Origin: Candidatus Hermodarchaeota archaeon
Lineage (GTDB): Archaea > Asgardarchaeota > Hermodarchaeia > Hermodarchaeales > Hermodarchaeaceae
NCBI GenBank assembly: GCA_016840065.1
Contig: JAEOTB010000037.1
Span: forward strand, 27,670-91,669
Direction: 5' to 3'
DNA length: 64,000 bases
The notes below the pieces were generated by a model. The model worked only from the letters and a program-made list of their open reading frames with translations, made no database searches and was not told the origin of the DNA. The position numbers were made by a program, and so were the translations under genes. Below, in pieces: positions 19,837-29,443 of this stretch (the first letter of the stretch is position 1; each line of letters starts with the position of its first letter).

Positions 19837-21375
19837 ATGACCGAGTTCCGTCAAGCGCGTTGGAAAGAACCACTAATTTTCGAGCGATCGACCCCAGGAA
19901 CCATAGCTTATTCTTTGCCCACGGTCGAAAGAGAAGTGCAGGCAGCTTTACCTAAGCCGATGGAGTCTATTCCCAAGAGCTTGAGGCGTCGGACACCGCT
20001 AGAACTCCCAGAACTTTCGGAACCAGAGGTCTTGCAGCACTTTGTTCGTCTTTCACAGATGAATTACTGTGTGGATTTAGGGCTGTATCCATTAGGCAGC
20101 TGCACGATGAAATATAACCCTCCAATTAACGAGCGAATCGTACAAAATCCTAATTTCTCCCTTCTACACCCACATCAAGATGACTCGGATATTCAGGGGA
20201 TTTTACAGATTCTCTACGAGTTACAGCAATGGCTTGGAGAGATTACAGGAATGAATCAAATCTCTCTTCAACCCGCAGCAGGCGCCCATGGCGAATTTGC
20301 GGGAGCTCTTATTATCAGGGCATACCATGCGGAACATGATGAACTAGCAACAAGACGAGAAATTATTATTCCAGACTCGGCTCATGGAACTAATCCTGCC
20401 AGTGCAGCAATGGCTGGTTTTGACGTTGTTGTTGTTCCCTCAAACAAAGAGGGGCAGGTGGATTTGCAAGCACTCAAGTCTGCCGTGTCCGAAAGAACCG
20501 CTGGATTGATGTTAACTAATCCTAACACCCTTGGTCTCTTCGAACAAAATATCGAGTCTATCGCGAAAATCATACATGACGCGGGAGGGCTCCTCTATTA
20601 TGATGGCGCGAATCTAAATGCTACTCTAGGACGTGTGCGCCCAGGGGACATGGGATTTGATATTGTACACTTAAATCTCCACAAGACCTTTGCTACGCCT
20701 CATGGCGGCGGCGGACCTGGTGCGGGACCAATAGGCGTTAAGGAATCATTATCACCATTCTTACCCATTCCAATCGTTTCCTATGATGGAACTAGGTATT
20801 ATCTTGATGAAGAACGTCCAAAGACAATCGGGCGCGTTCATGGGTTTCTGGGTAATATCCCTGTACTGGTGAAAGCATATGCCTATATTCTGCAAATGGG
20901 AAGAAGAGGGTTGAAAGCTGTAGCAGAGCACGCTGTCCTTAATGCAAACTATATCATGAATAGCCTAAAGAATGTAAAAGGCTACTCTATCCCTTTTGCA
21001 CCAGATACTTGGCGAATGCACGAAGTAGTGATTAGCGCAAAGCCCTTACTACGCGAGACAGGTGTTAGTGCTCGTGATGTAGCGAAAGCACTCCTAGATC
21101 GCGGACTTCATGCACCAACATTCTATTTCCCAGCGATTGTTGATCAAGCGCTTATGATTGAACCAACAGAAACCTTCAGTAAGGATGAATTGGATCGCTT
21201 CATAGAAGCACTCAAGGAAATCTCGAATCTCGCTTATGATAATCCTGCCATGATTCTCAAAAGCCCCCAGCATACAGCAACGAGTCGCTTACATGAGGCC
21301 AAGGCAGCTCACCCACGTACAATGGCACTATCTTGGAGAATGTACCAAAAGCGGCTAAGGTCAAAACCCAGTTAG
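19837..21375 (+). CDS. gcvPB: Glycine dehydrogenase (decarboxylating) subunit 2
   Basis: LGLYPLGSCTMKYNPPINE, PAAGAHGEFAG, HLNLHKTFATPHGGGGPGAGPIGV. Confidence 0.97.
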   Translation: MTEFRQARWKEPLIFERSTPGTIAYSLPTVEREVQAALPKPMESIPKSLRRRTPLELPELSEPEVLQHFVRLSQMNYCVDLGLYPLGSCTMKYNPPINERIVQNPNFSLLHPHQDDSDIQGILQILYELQQWLGEITGMNQISLQPAAGAHGEFAGALIIRAYHAEHDELATRREIIIPDSAHGTNPASAAMAGFDVVVVPSNKEGQVDLQALKSAVSERTAGLMLTNPNTLGLFEQNIESIAKIIHDAGGLLYYDGANLNATLGRVRPGDMGFDIVHLNLHKTFATPHGGGGPGAGPIGVKESLSPFLPIPIVSYDGTRYYLDEERPKTIGRVHGFLGNIPVLVKAYAYILQMGRRGLKAVAEHAVLNANYIMNSLKNVKGYSIPFAPDTWRMHEVVISAKPLLRETGVSARDVAKALLDRGLHAPTFYFPAIVDQALMIEPTETFSKDELDRFIEALKEISNLAYDNPAMILKSPQHTATSRLHEAKAAHPRTMALSWRMYQKRLRSKPS

Positions 21376-21436
21376 GCTGAATTCCTAGTAATACCTCAAA
21401 CAGCAGATACAACCTATTAGAAGGGGTTCAGTAGGG

Positions 21437-22168
21437 CTAACCGCGTTTCTTACGTCCAGTTCTCTTAGGAGCTATCAACCCAACTTTACGACCTGGCGGA
21501 GTAGTACGCGCTACCGAACTCGGACCACCTGGGCGCTGCTTGGCCCCGCCGCCGTGTGGATGCGAACACGCGTTCATTGCTACTCCTCGAACTTTCGGAT
21601 AAGTGTGACCCTTGGCTCGTTTCATTTTGTGTTTGCTGCCTGCCTTAACGAAGGGTTTCTCGAGGCGTCCACCACCAGAGACTACCCCTATACTCGCTCG
21701 GCAAGTGGAACTAAATGCTCTAGTTTTTCCGGAGGGAAGACGTACAAAGGTTTTACCATGACCTCGGGTCATAATTGTGGCGTATGTTCCCCCAGCCCGA
21801 ACGAATTTCCCGCCATCGCCTGGCTGTCCTTCGATATTGAAGATTGGAGTACCTTCAGGAATCTTGCCCAAGGGGAGTATGTGACCTGCCCGTACACCAG
21901 CTTTTGGACCTATGCGAATTTGTTGACCAACTGCTGTGCCTTCAGGCACCAGAGCTAGATATGTATCTCCGCTCTCTAACCGAAGGAGGGCAATAGGACA
22001 ACCTCGCCCAGGCTCATGTTGCAGATCCTCTACGATTGCGTTGAGATAGCCCTTTCGATCCATTAAAACGAGAGGAGGGTACTTCACTGCGCCGCGTCTG
22101 CGGTGAGTAAGCGCCCTAAAGGTAGGACTTCCACGACCCCGGCGTTGCACGTATATTCTTTTACCCAT
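21437..22168 (-). CDS. rpl2: 50S ribosomal protein L2 (uL2)
   Basis: MGKRIYVQRRGRGSPTFRA..., VRGVAMNACSHPHGGGAKQRPGGPSSVARTTPPGRKVGLIAPKRTGRKK. Confidence 0.97.
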   Translation of the reverse strand: MGKRIYVQRRGRGSPTFRALTHRRRGAVKYPPLVLMDRKGYLNAIVEDLQHEPGRGCPIALLRLESGDTYLALVPEGTAVGQQIRIGPKAGVRAGHILPLGKIPEGTPIFNIEGQPGDGGKFVRAGGTYATIMTRGHGKTFVRLPSGKTRAFSSTCRASIGVVSGGGRLEKPFVKAGSKHKMKRAKGHTYPKVRGVAMNACSHPHGGGAKQRPGGPSSVARTTPPGRKVGLIAPKRTGRKKRG

Positions 22169-22186
22169 TTTTTATTCCTCCAACTA

Positions 22187-22453
22187 CTAGAAGAGTCCTA
22201 GCTTGACTGCCAAGTCAGCTGCATTGTGTTCAGGAGCGAGTTTAACCAAGGCTTTCTTCCGCCCCTGCGGCGTAATCATGGTGTTAACCTTGATTACTTT
22301 TACCTCGTATAACTCTTCAATTGCTTGTCGAATTTGACCCTTTGTAGCGGTTCTGCGAACTAGGAATGTCAAGCGGTTCTCGCGCTCTACAATCTCAGAC
22401 GCTCTTTCGGTAATCATCATCCGAATTATTACACGATACGGATCCACTTTCAT
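22187..22453 (-). CDS. rpl23: 50S ribosomal protein L23 (uL23)
   Basis: RMMITERASEIVERENRLTFLVRRTATKGQIRQAIEELYEVKVIKVNTMITPQGRKKALVKL. Confidence 0.93.
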   Translation of the reverse strand: MKVDPYRVIIRMMITERASEIVERENRLTFLVRRTATKGQIRQAIEELYEVKVIKVNTMITPQGRKKALVKLAPEHNAADLAVKLGLF

Positions 22454-23238
22454 TCACTTCCAAAGAGACCTTTTCCTAGTTGTGTAATGGCGGATTTCGT
22501 CCAAAGTGTTAATCTGCCTGGATGCGTGCCTGGAGCAAGCAGTTCAGCATTCAACTTTGTTACATATTCTATGTTAACACCTGAAAGGTTTCCTGCTGCC
22601 CTCCGAATCCCTTTGTCTTCAGATATCACTATAAGTGGTCCTACGGGACGCCGATACTTCCGACCTCTCCTTCGTGCTGCGCCGCCTCGAATTTTGACTC
22701 CAGTTTTGGATCTAAGGACATCGCCCCAAATGCCGAGTGCTTCAAAGACAGCTTTCACCTCAACAGTTGTTTGGAGTCCCTGTAATTTATCCTCGACTAC
22801 GAGAGGAAGTTCCTCAGAAGTGAAGATATGTCCCCGAGCCTTCACTAGATCACTTCTCGCTGTAGCAGCGATAGCGGAGCGAATGGCTAAACGCCGTTCC
22901 TTTTTATTGATCCGTTCTAAGGGGTTCTTCGCTGACTCAGGTGGGTGGGTGCGCCTCCCACCAACGGTCGATGGCGCAAATGCTGCATGTTGAGCTGATT
23001 GATATCCGCCACCTTTTCTGCGAGGAATTCGTGACCGTCCATGACCAACCCCCCAACTCTCAGCACTGGTTCTCTTGCCAGCCCTTGGATCAACACCCTT
23101 TCGTTGATAGCCTGCAGATTGTTGTGCTAACACTGCACGTCGGATTATATCGCGTCTTAATGGCGTTTCAAATATTGACGCGAGTTTCACTGTTCCCTTA
23201 CTTTCGCCATCCAATGAGAGAACTTTCACGCTAGCCAT
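22450..23238 (-). CDS. rpl4: 50S ribosomal protein L4 (uL4)
   Basis: MASVKVLSLDGESKGTVKLASIFETPLRRDIIRRAVLAQQSAGYQRKGVDPRAGKRTSAESWGVGHGRSRIPR. Confidence 0.95.
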   Translation of the reverse strand: MASVKVLSLDGESKGTVKLASIFETPLRRDIIRRAVLAQQSAGYQRKGVDPRAGKRTSAESWGVGHGRSRIPRRKGGGYQSAQHAAFAPSTVGGRRTHPPESAKNPLERINKKERRLAIRSAIAATARSDLVKARGHIFTSEELPLVVEDKLQGLQTTVEVKAVFEALGIWGDVLRSKTGVKIRGGAARRRGRKYRRPVGPLIVISEDKGIRRAAGNLSGVNIEYVTKLNAELLAPGTHPGRLTLWTKSAITQLGKGLFGSE

Positions 23239-23258
23239 TTCTCTTGCCTCCACTTCAT

Positions 23259-24260
23259 CTATTTCTTGGGCTTGGTGCTGATGTACAGAAGGTCTGGGGC
23301 CTTATCGGGAATTGCTGATGGCCGTATTGGAGCACGAAGACGAACAAGACGTTTTGCTGGTCCTGGAATGGACCCGTCAATTATCAAGGAATCTGAACGA
23401 AGTGTTCCGTAATGTGGGAATCCTCCAGATGGTGTGATGTCATCGCTTTTCTCACCGATTCTAAAGATGAACTTGTTATATTCGGTTCGCTGATGGTAAC
23501 CCATCTGGCCACCTCTAGGACAGGTATACATGATGCGTCCAGGAGTCCATGGACCTAGAGTACCAACCGCGCGTACTCGCTTCCGAGACTTGTGAGGAAG
23601 TTTCGCAACTCCGAACCGTTTTACGACACCTTGCCAACCCTTTCCTTTGGTTATTGCGGTCACATCAACATACGTCCCAGGTGTGAATAAGTCGCGAACC
23701 CGGATTTCTTGACCCAAGAGCTTCTTTGCATACTCAATCCGCTCAGGGATTTCGCCGCCAGCTACCGCGCATTCAATAATTTCAGGTTTCTTTCTACTGA
23801 CCCCTGCTTGTCGCGGCTGAGTAGTTAGGAGAACCCTAATTTCATCAAACTTGTCCTGCATCTTTGTGAATTTTTCAAGCGCAGCCTTAGCGTCATACTT
23901 GTCTGGCCATTGAAGTAGTCGTTGGAAATCCTTTGGCATCTTTTCCGCCCAGCATTCGCTAGCCACTCTTAGTTTCTGTTCGATTAGCCGATATCCACGG
24001 ATAGCTGCTACTAGCATAGGCGGTGTATCAACAATAGTCACCGCACGAGAGATTTCCCGCCCATACCAAGGGCTCGTTGGCCTATTATCAGTAACAATAA
24101 CGTGAGTCATCCCCACCTTATACCCTGCAAAGCCTATGATTTTAGGGTCTCCCGACTGGCTTGGCCAAGTACGTATCCGCCCTGTGATTCGGGTTGCACG
24201 CTTGCGAGGGCGGTGGGTAAGGCTTCCATGGCGCGGAGCGTGTTGCTTACGATGACCCAT
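23259..24260 (-). CDS. rpl3: 50S ribosomal protein L3 (uL3)
   Basis: MGHRKQHAPRHGSLTHRPRKRATR..., GKGWQGVVKRFGV, HKSRKRVRAVGTLGPWTPGRIMYTCPRGGQMGYHQRTEYN. Confidence 0.97.
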   Translation of the reverse strand: MGHRKQHAPRHGSLTHRPRKRATRITGRIRTWPSQSGDPKIIGFAGYKVGMTHVIVTDNRPTSPWYGREISRAVTIVDTPPMLVAAIRGYRLIEQKLRVASECWAEKMPKDFQRLLQWPDKYDAKAALEKFTKMQDKFDEIRVLLTTQPRQAGVSRKKPEIIECAVAGGEIPERIEYAKKLLGQEIRVRDLFTPGTYVDVTAITKGKGWQGVVKRFGVAKLPHKSRKRVRAVGTLGPWTPGRIMYTCPRGGQMGYHQRTEYNKFIFRIGEKSDDITPSGGFPHYGTLRSDSLIIDGSIPGPAKRLVRLRAPIRPSAIPDKAPDLLYISTKPKK

Positions 24261-24501
24261 TGACACCAACACCTAGAGTGCTTGATTTTTGCATTCAGAA
24301 CTCGGTTTAATTGTATAGTCCCCGAGTGACTGCCTCGAAGCTGACCACATCATTTAAGCTTTTCGACAAGAGAACGAGTGATACACTGCTTCAAGAGATT
24401 GTACGAGTAGCAATTACTCAAATATACTCCTTCCATTCCAAGACCAATATTGCTTTAAACATCGATTATTAATCAAAATGAGCACAGTCCAAAAAGCATG
24501 A

Positions 24502-24621
24502 GCCGGGATAGCCCAGTGGTACGGCGCGGGCCTTGAGTGGCGAAGGTAACAAGTTCCTCCTTTTCCCCTGCTAGCCCGTGACTTTATAGTCTCGGGGGTT
24601 CAAATCCCTCTCCCGGCGCCA
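24502..24621 (+). tRNA. tRNA-Ser(UGA), type II with long variable arm, intron after position 37 (~24538..24572), CCA encoded
   Basis: Acceptor GCCGGGA/TCCCGGC, D-arm GCCCAGTGGTACGGC, anticodon stem CGGGC/GCCCG with loop CT-TGA-G...A, variable arm with GAC/GTC stem, T-arm GGGGGTTCAAATCCCTC, G73, CCA. Confidence 0.88.
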
Positions 24622-24725
24622 CTCTCAACGACTCGTTGTGCTTGTTTACAAATCTGCTAAACATTGAATATATAATTACAAATTAATCGCGAAATATCAG
24701 TCATTAAGCTGGGATTGGGTGTAGA

Positions 24726-25151
24726 TTGTTGCAGTTTGAATATTTCGATGATATCACTTCGGATCAAATGTTTCGAGCCTATGGACAGGATTTACCAGAG
24801 GTATTCAAGCACGCTGCAATGGCAATGTTTGGAATAATGTTCGATTTAGAAGAAGTACAAACCGAAGCGGAAATAGAGGTAGAGGCAACAGGAGCCTCCG
24901 AGGAGATGCTCCTTTATGATTGGCTGTCTAACCTGCTATTCGAATTCGAGGTCAAGTACGTGTTCTTTGCAGACTTCAACGTCACAACTATCGAGCGTGA
25001 TGAAGAAGGAAACTTGTACCTTGTTGGATTAGCAAGTGGAAGTCTTACGCCTCAGGAGCGGCGAACCCACGTCAAAGCGGTCACCTTCCACAGATTCTGC
25101 TTGGAAAAAATTGATAACAGGTATGTGGCTACTGTAGTTGTGGATGTCTGA
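24726..25151 (+). CDS. Archease (RtcB cofactor)
   Basis: QFEYFDDITSDQMFRAYGQDLPEVFKHAAMAMFGIMFD..., LLYDWLSNLLFEFEVKYVFF, AVTFHRFCLE; next to rtcB. Confidence 0.92.
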   Translation: MLQFEYFDDITSDQMFRAYGQDLPEVFKHAAMAMFGIMFDLEEVQTEAEIEVEATGASEEMLLYDWLSNLLFEFEVKYVFFADFNVTTIERDEEGNLYLVGLASGSLTPQERRTHVKAVTFHRFCLEKIDNRYVATVVVDV

Positions 25152-25177
25152 ACGAACAAACACGATGGTGATAGAAG

Positions 25178-26626
25178 ATGAAGGAGAAACTGAAACAACT
25201 AGACGAGTTTCGCTACTGGCTCGACAAGACAGCCCGCCCCAAGATGAGAGTAGGCGCGATGTTATTTGCTTCACGCAAAGTTATACAACAAATAGAAGAT
25301 AGCGCGGTTGAACAATTAACCAACGTCGCCTGTCTACCAGGTGTTATTGAGCCAGTTTTAGCCATGCCAGACGCACATTGGGGATATGGCTTACCAATGG
25401 GCGCAGTCGGGGCCTTTGACGCTGAGGAGGGCGTGATATCAGCTGGGATGACCGGTTTTGATATCAACTGCGGTGTCCGGTTAATTCGTACTAATCTAAC
25501 TCAGGCTGAAGTTAAGCCCAAACTTCGTCAGCTCATGGAGGAATTGTTCAGGCGCGTGCCTGCTGGCGTCGGCTCTAGAGGTAAGATTCGCTTGAGCAAT
25601 TCCGAGTTGGATGGTGTTTTACAGCTTGGTGCTCGATGGGCAGTCGAGAGTGGTCGCGGAGTTGACGCGGATTTAGAGCACTGTGAGGAAAGGGGCAATA
25701 TGGAGGGTGCCGCAACCGGCTTGCCAGAGCTTTCAGAGCGGGTACGAACGCGTGGAAAACCTCAGCTGGGCACACTCGGTGCCGGTAATCACTACCTTGA
25801 AGCCCAAGTAGTTGATGAGGTGTTTAATGAAGAGGCAGCCTCCCGTTTTGGTTTAGAAAAGGGGAAAGTGGTTGTGATGTTACATTGTGGATCTCGCGGT
25901 TTCGGTCACCAAGTGGCAACTGATTACCTGAAGAGTATGGAGGTGGCTGCGCGGAAGTATAAAATTTGGTTGCCAGACAGACAACTCGTCTGCGCTCCAA
26001 CCACATCGCCAGAGGGGCAAGCCTACTATTCCGCGATGAAGTCAGCCGTGAACTACGCCTTCTGCAACCGGCAAGTAATGACTCACTGGATTCGGGAAGG
26101 CTTTGAAACTGTCTTTGGGCGAGACTGGGAAAAACTAGGTCTTCACCTAGTTTATGATGTTTGCCATAATATATGCAAGCTAGAAACCCACGAGTTACAC
26201 GGTGCAAAAAGGCAACTCTACATTCATCGAAAAGGTGCTACTCGTGCTTTTGGACCCGGCAACCCGCTTATCCCCCCTCACTACCAACCCGTTGGACAGC
26301 CAGTACTGATTGGTGGCTCTATGGGCACAGCCTCTTATGTACTAGTTGGTACAGAGCAGGCAATGAAAGAATCGTACGGTTCTACATGCCATGGTGCTGG
26401 ACGCGCTATGGGTCGAAAAGCAGCCACAAGGAGATTTCATGGTAGGGAGATTCAACGTTCGCTTGAGCAATCAGGTAAAGTGATAAAATCTCATAGCGCC
26501 AAGCTACTCGCTGAAGAAGCGCCCAAGGCTTACAAGGATGTCCACATGGTGATTGACGCAGTCCACGGAGCAGGAATTTCTCTGAAAGTCACGCGCCAGA
26601 TTCCAATGGGCACTGTCAAAGGCTGA
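25178..26626 (+). CDS. rtcB: RNA-splicing ligase RtcB (tRNA ligase)
   Basis: MPDAHWGYGLPMGAVGAFD, GMTGFDINCGVRLIRTNL, LGTLGAGNHYLEAQ, HCGSRGFGHQVATDY, RKGATRAFGPGNP, STCHGAGRAMGRKAA; no intein. Confidence 0.97.
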   Translation: MKEKLKQLDEFRYWLDKTARPKMRVGAMLFASRKVIQQIEDSAVEQLTNVACLPGVIEPVLAMPDAHWGYGLPMGAVGAFDAEEGVISAGMTGFDINCGVRLIRTNLTQAEVKPKLRQLMEELFRRVPAGVGSRGKIRLSNSELDGVLQLGARWAVESGRGVDADLEHCEERGNMEGAATGLPELSERVRTRGKPQLGTLGAGNHYLEAQVVDEVFNEEAASRFGLEKGKVVVMLHCGSRGFGHQVATDYLKSMEVAARKYKIWLPDRQLVCAPTTSPEGQAYYSAMKSAVNYAFCNRQVMTHWIREGFETVFGRDWEKLGLHLVYDVCHNICKLETHELHGAKRQLYIHRKGATRAFGPGNPLIPPHYQPVGQPVLIGGSMGTASYVLVGTEQAMKESYGSTCHGAGRAMGRKAATRRFHGREIQRSLEQSGKVIKSHSAKLLAEEAPKAYKDVHMVIDAVHGAGISLKVTRQIPMGTVKG

Positions 26627-26636
26627 CCTTAGAGAA

Positions 26637-27524
26637 ATGTCATCTAGAACATCAATTCGAACACTACCAAAGAACCTCTCCATAGCTATTCCAGCCTCCT
26701 TCATTGATGTTTATTCGAACCTATCTCAAAAAACTGATCAGATTGGTCGAATTGCCCGGGCAGCCGCTATCAATCGAGTTAGTGAAATTCTTGTTTTCCC
26801 AGATGTATCCAGCAAGAATCAAGCGCCCCAACGACGGCTTATAACACGAATTCTTGAGTATCTAGATACCCCCCAATATCTTCGGAAACACCTATTCGGT
26901 AAACACCCCGATCTAAGGCGGGTTGGACTACTTCCTCCTCTTCGTACTCCGCACCATCCAACGGAGAAACGGGCAAGGAAATTATCAGAAGGCGAAATTC
27001 GTGAAGGATATGTTTTCCGAAAAGATGGCAAACTAGTAGTTGATGTCGGTGTTGAGAAACCCCTTCCCTTTCTAAGGCCAGTATCTTCACGCATACCCTG
27101 CAGAGCTACTGTCTCAATCACGAGAAATCCCTATGGCATGCTTACAGCTCAGCCTGCTACACCACCAACTCCCGAAGTATATTGGGGTTACAAAGTACTA
27201 GATATAAAACAACCGTTAAGTGACTTTCTCAAAACAAATCGTGTTTATGACCTTATAGTAGCTACATCTCGCAGGGCAGCACAAATTAATGAAATATGGA
27301 AAGAATTACATTCACGTTGGCAGAAAGCAAAGCATGTTCTCGTTCTCTTTGGGAGTCACAACAAAGGATTAGGAGAAATCCTACAGCAAGAAGGGCACCA
27401 ATTGGACACTCTCACAGATTTCCAAGTAAATACAGTACCCAATCAAGGTGTCGAAACCATTCGAACAGCCGAAGCAGTCTTTCTAAGCCTTTCTGTATTC
27501 AGATTATTAGAGCAGCGCTATTAG
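26637..27524 (+). CDS. SPOUT-family RNA methyltransferase (DUF171/C9orf114-like)
   Basis: AIPASFIDVYSNLSQKTDQIGRIARAAAINRVSEILVF, LGKHPDLRRVGLLPPLRTPHHPTE-like core, C-terminal LFGSHNKGLGEIL...NTVPNQGVETIRTAEAV. Confidence 0.9.
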   Translation: MSSRTSIRTLPKNLSIAIPASFIDVYSNLSQKTDQIGRIARAAAINRVSEILVFPDVSSKNQAPQRRLITRILEYLDTPQYLRKHLFGKHPDLRRVGLLPPLRTPHHPTEKRARKLSEGEIREGYVFRKDGKLVVDVGVEKPLPFLRPVSSRIPCRATVSITRNPYGMLTAQPATPPTPEVYWGYKVLDIKQPLSDFLKTNRVYDLIVATSRRAAQINEIWKELHSRWQKAKHVLVLFGSHNKGLGEILQQEGHQLDTLTDFQVNTVPNQGVETIRTAEAVFLSLSVFRLLEQRY

Positions 27525-28012
27525 TCCATAACTTCGCCCTGAGCGATTAGTAATTCATAATCGCTAGTTCCATCGAAATACCCTAATTTTCGAGCCCGTA
27601 CTGCTACTTTGTGATACCCAGGTCTTAAATGTGGAATATCTAGAGTTAACTCGTAAGGGCTAACTTCTATCTTCTCCACAGTAACTGTTTGAGAACCAAA
27701 AAAAACTTCGAGAAGAACACCTTTCAAAGGCGCGTTTTTTGGCAGACCAGTAACCACCGTAAGGGTTAGTTTCTCACCAGGTTCTGCGACAGCCGGTTCT
27801 GGACCAATTAAGCGCACATCAATATGGTTCTGCCAATAAATATAGCTTGTAGGGAGGAGGAACACAAGTAAAAGAAGAACAAGTACAACTAGACTGAAGA
27901 AAGCCTGTAACATAGTGAAGAAAGATAAGAAGACGAAAACTAGTATAGCATAGATTGTAAGACTACAGCACAATACAAGCCCAAGTCTAGCCTGCGGGTT
28001 ACTAGAACTCAC
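27521..28012 (-). CDS. Membrane-anchored beta-sandwich protein, unknown function
   Basis: Two N-terminal TMs followed by an Ig-like region (AEPGEKLTLTVV...LRPGYHKVAVRARKLGYFDGTSDYELLI). Confidence 0.55.
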   Translation of the reverse strand: MSSSNPQARLGLVLCCSLTIYAILVFVFLSFFTMLQAFFSLVVLVLLLLVFLLPTSYIYWQNHIDVRLIGPEPAVAEPGEKLTLTVVTGLPKNAPLKGVLLEVFFGSQTVTVEKIEVSPYELTLDIPHLRPGYHKVAVRARKLGYFDGTSDYELLIAQGEVMD

Positions 28013-28084
28013 AATTCTAGAAACGCTACAAGGAGTAAATAATTTTTCTATTTACTGCGATAACTTGGTTCGTTAGCTTCAAAG

Positions 28085-29443
28085 CTATAGTTTCGATTGA
28101 ATGTGCTCAGCGACCCATAACCCTGTCACAGCAGCAGGGATAATTCCACGACTGAGACCCGCACCGTCTCCAGCGACATATATCCCTTCAATCGGGGTCT
28201 CGAAGTGGCGGTTAGTTTCAACCGTCATTGCACTATACTTCACTTCTGGAGCATACAGAAGAGTAGTTCCAGAGTAGATACCTGGAATCATCTTATTCAA
28301 CGTCTGAAGACCCTCAAGGATGTTGTCAATGAGCCTTTTGGGAAGTGCCATGGAGATATCTCCAGGAGTGACGTCTTTTAGAGTGGGTTGGATATTAGCA
28401 CTAGCAATTCGCTCGTGAGTTGAGCGCCGATGATTCTCAAGATCGGCCAGGCGCTGAATGATTGGTTTGCCACCACCCAAGAGAGTAACCTGTTGAGCTA
28501 TGGATTCCGCGTAACGAGTTGTATCTTCGACAGGCTCAGTAAGTTGAACACGTACCAAGAAGGCGAAATTAGTATTACCTGACTGGATGTTTGAGAAGGA
28601 ATGCCCATTCACACACGCATGAGTTTCGTACTGCTCGCGAACAACAAAGCCATTATGATTTACACAAAATGTACGAACTAAATCGTCATAATCTTGAGTA
28701 TGAATAAGTATCTTCGGATCCCTCTGGATAGAACAGAGACTCTCCATCAGCGTTGCAGGTACTTCAACACGAACACCTAAATCGACTGGAGCATGGCGCG
28801 TTTGGATATTTAATTTCCCCATAACATTTGCCAGCCACTTCATCCCTGAGCGCCCCGGAGCAAGGAGGCATTTATCGAACTCGAAGCGTCCTTTGTGTGT
28901 TGTGAGATAACCTGGCTTGATGGTTTCCACCTTTATCCCGGATTGCATTTTCACCTTTTGTTTCCTTAAGTATTCCATGAGTGCAAGAATTATCGGGGTT
29001 GCGTTGTCTGTTCCGATTAAGCGCTGTTTTGCGGTAACAAATTTGAGTCCAGCTTCCGCAGCTCTTCGCTCCCAGACTCTGAACCGCTCGTCGGGAGTAA
29101 AGGATTCTTTTGGCGCACCGAATTTCAAGAATATTTGATCAGCCTCTTCTATTAGTTGACGTGTTCGATCATGTTCTATGGCATCGAGCGTGACCTTAGG
29201 AAAACCGATTTCAGTAGAGAGATTTAGAAGCCCAGAAGATAGGAGTCCAGCGCCGCCAAAGCCACTAGTTAGATTACAGGGGTTGCACTTTGTGCAGAAT
29301 GCTGTTTGCTGAGACGGACATGTGCGCTTGTCGGGCATTCTGCCAACATCTAGGATTGTAACTTCAGCGCTGCTGGCTAGCTTGTAAGCAGCGAAAAGTC
29401 CAGCTGGTCCGCCTCCAACTATTACCACACGCTTCTTCGGCAA
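28085..29443 (-). CDS. NAD(P)/FAD-dependent oxidoreductase
   Basis: MPKKRVVIVGGGPAGLFAAYKLA; C-terminal GIYVAGDGAGLSRGIIPAAVTGLWVAE. Confidence 0.88.
   Translation of the reverse strand: MPKKRVVIVGGGPAGLFAAYKLASSAEVTILDVGRMPDKRTCPSQQTAFCTKCNPCNLTSGFGGAGLLSSGLLNLSTEIGFPKVTLDAIEHDRTRQLIEEADQIFLKFGAPKESFTPDERFRVWERRAAEAGLKFVTAKQRLIGTDNATPIILALMEYLRKQKVKMQSGIKVETIKPGYLTTHKGRFEFDKCLLAPGRSGMKWLANVMGKLNIQTRHAPVDLGVRVEVPATLMESLCSIQRDPKILIHTQDYDDLVRTFCVNHNGFVVREQYETHACVNGHSFSNIQSGNTNFAFLVRVQLTEPVEDTTRYAESIAQQVTLLGGGKPIIQRLADLENHRRSTHERIASANIQPTLKDVTPGDISMALPKRLIDNILEGLQTLNKMIPGIYSGTTLLYAPEVKYSAMTVETNRHFETPIEGIYVAGDGAGLSRGIIPAAVTGLWVAEHIQSKL

Noticed and set aside
24538-24572. Two nested introns in tRNA-Ser based on the CAAG complement to the anticodon-loop CUUG
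   Set aside because: The segment between them lacks a usable inner stem and the leftover sequence does not rebuild the anticodon stem, so a single ~35-nt intron is simpler.
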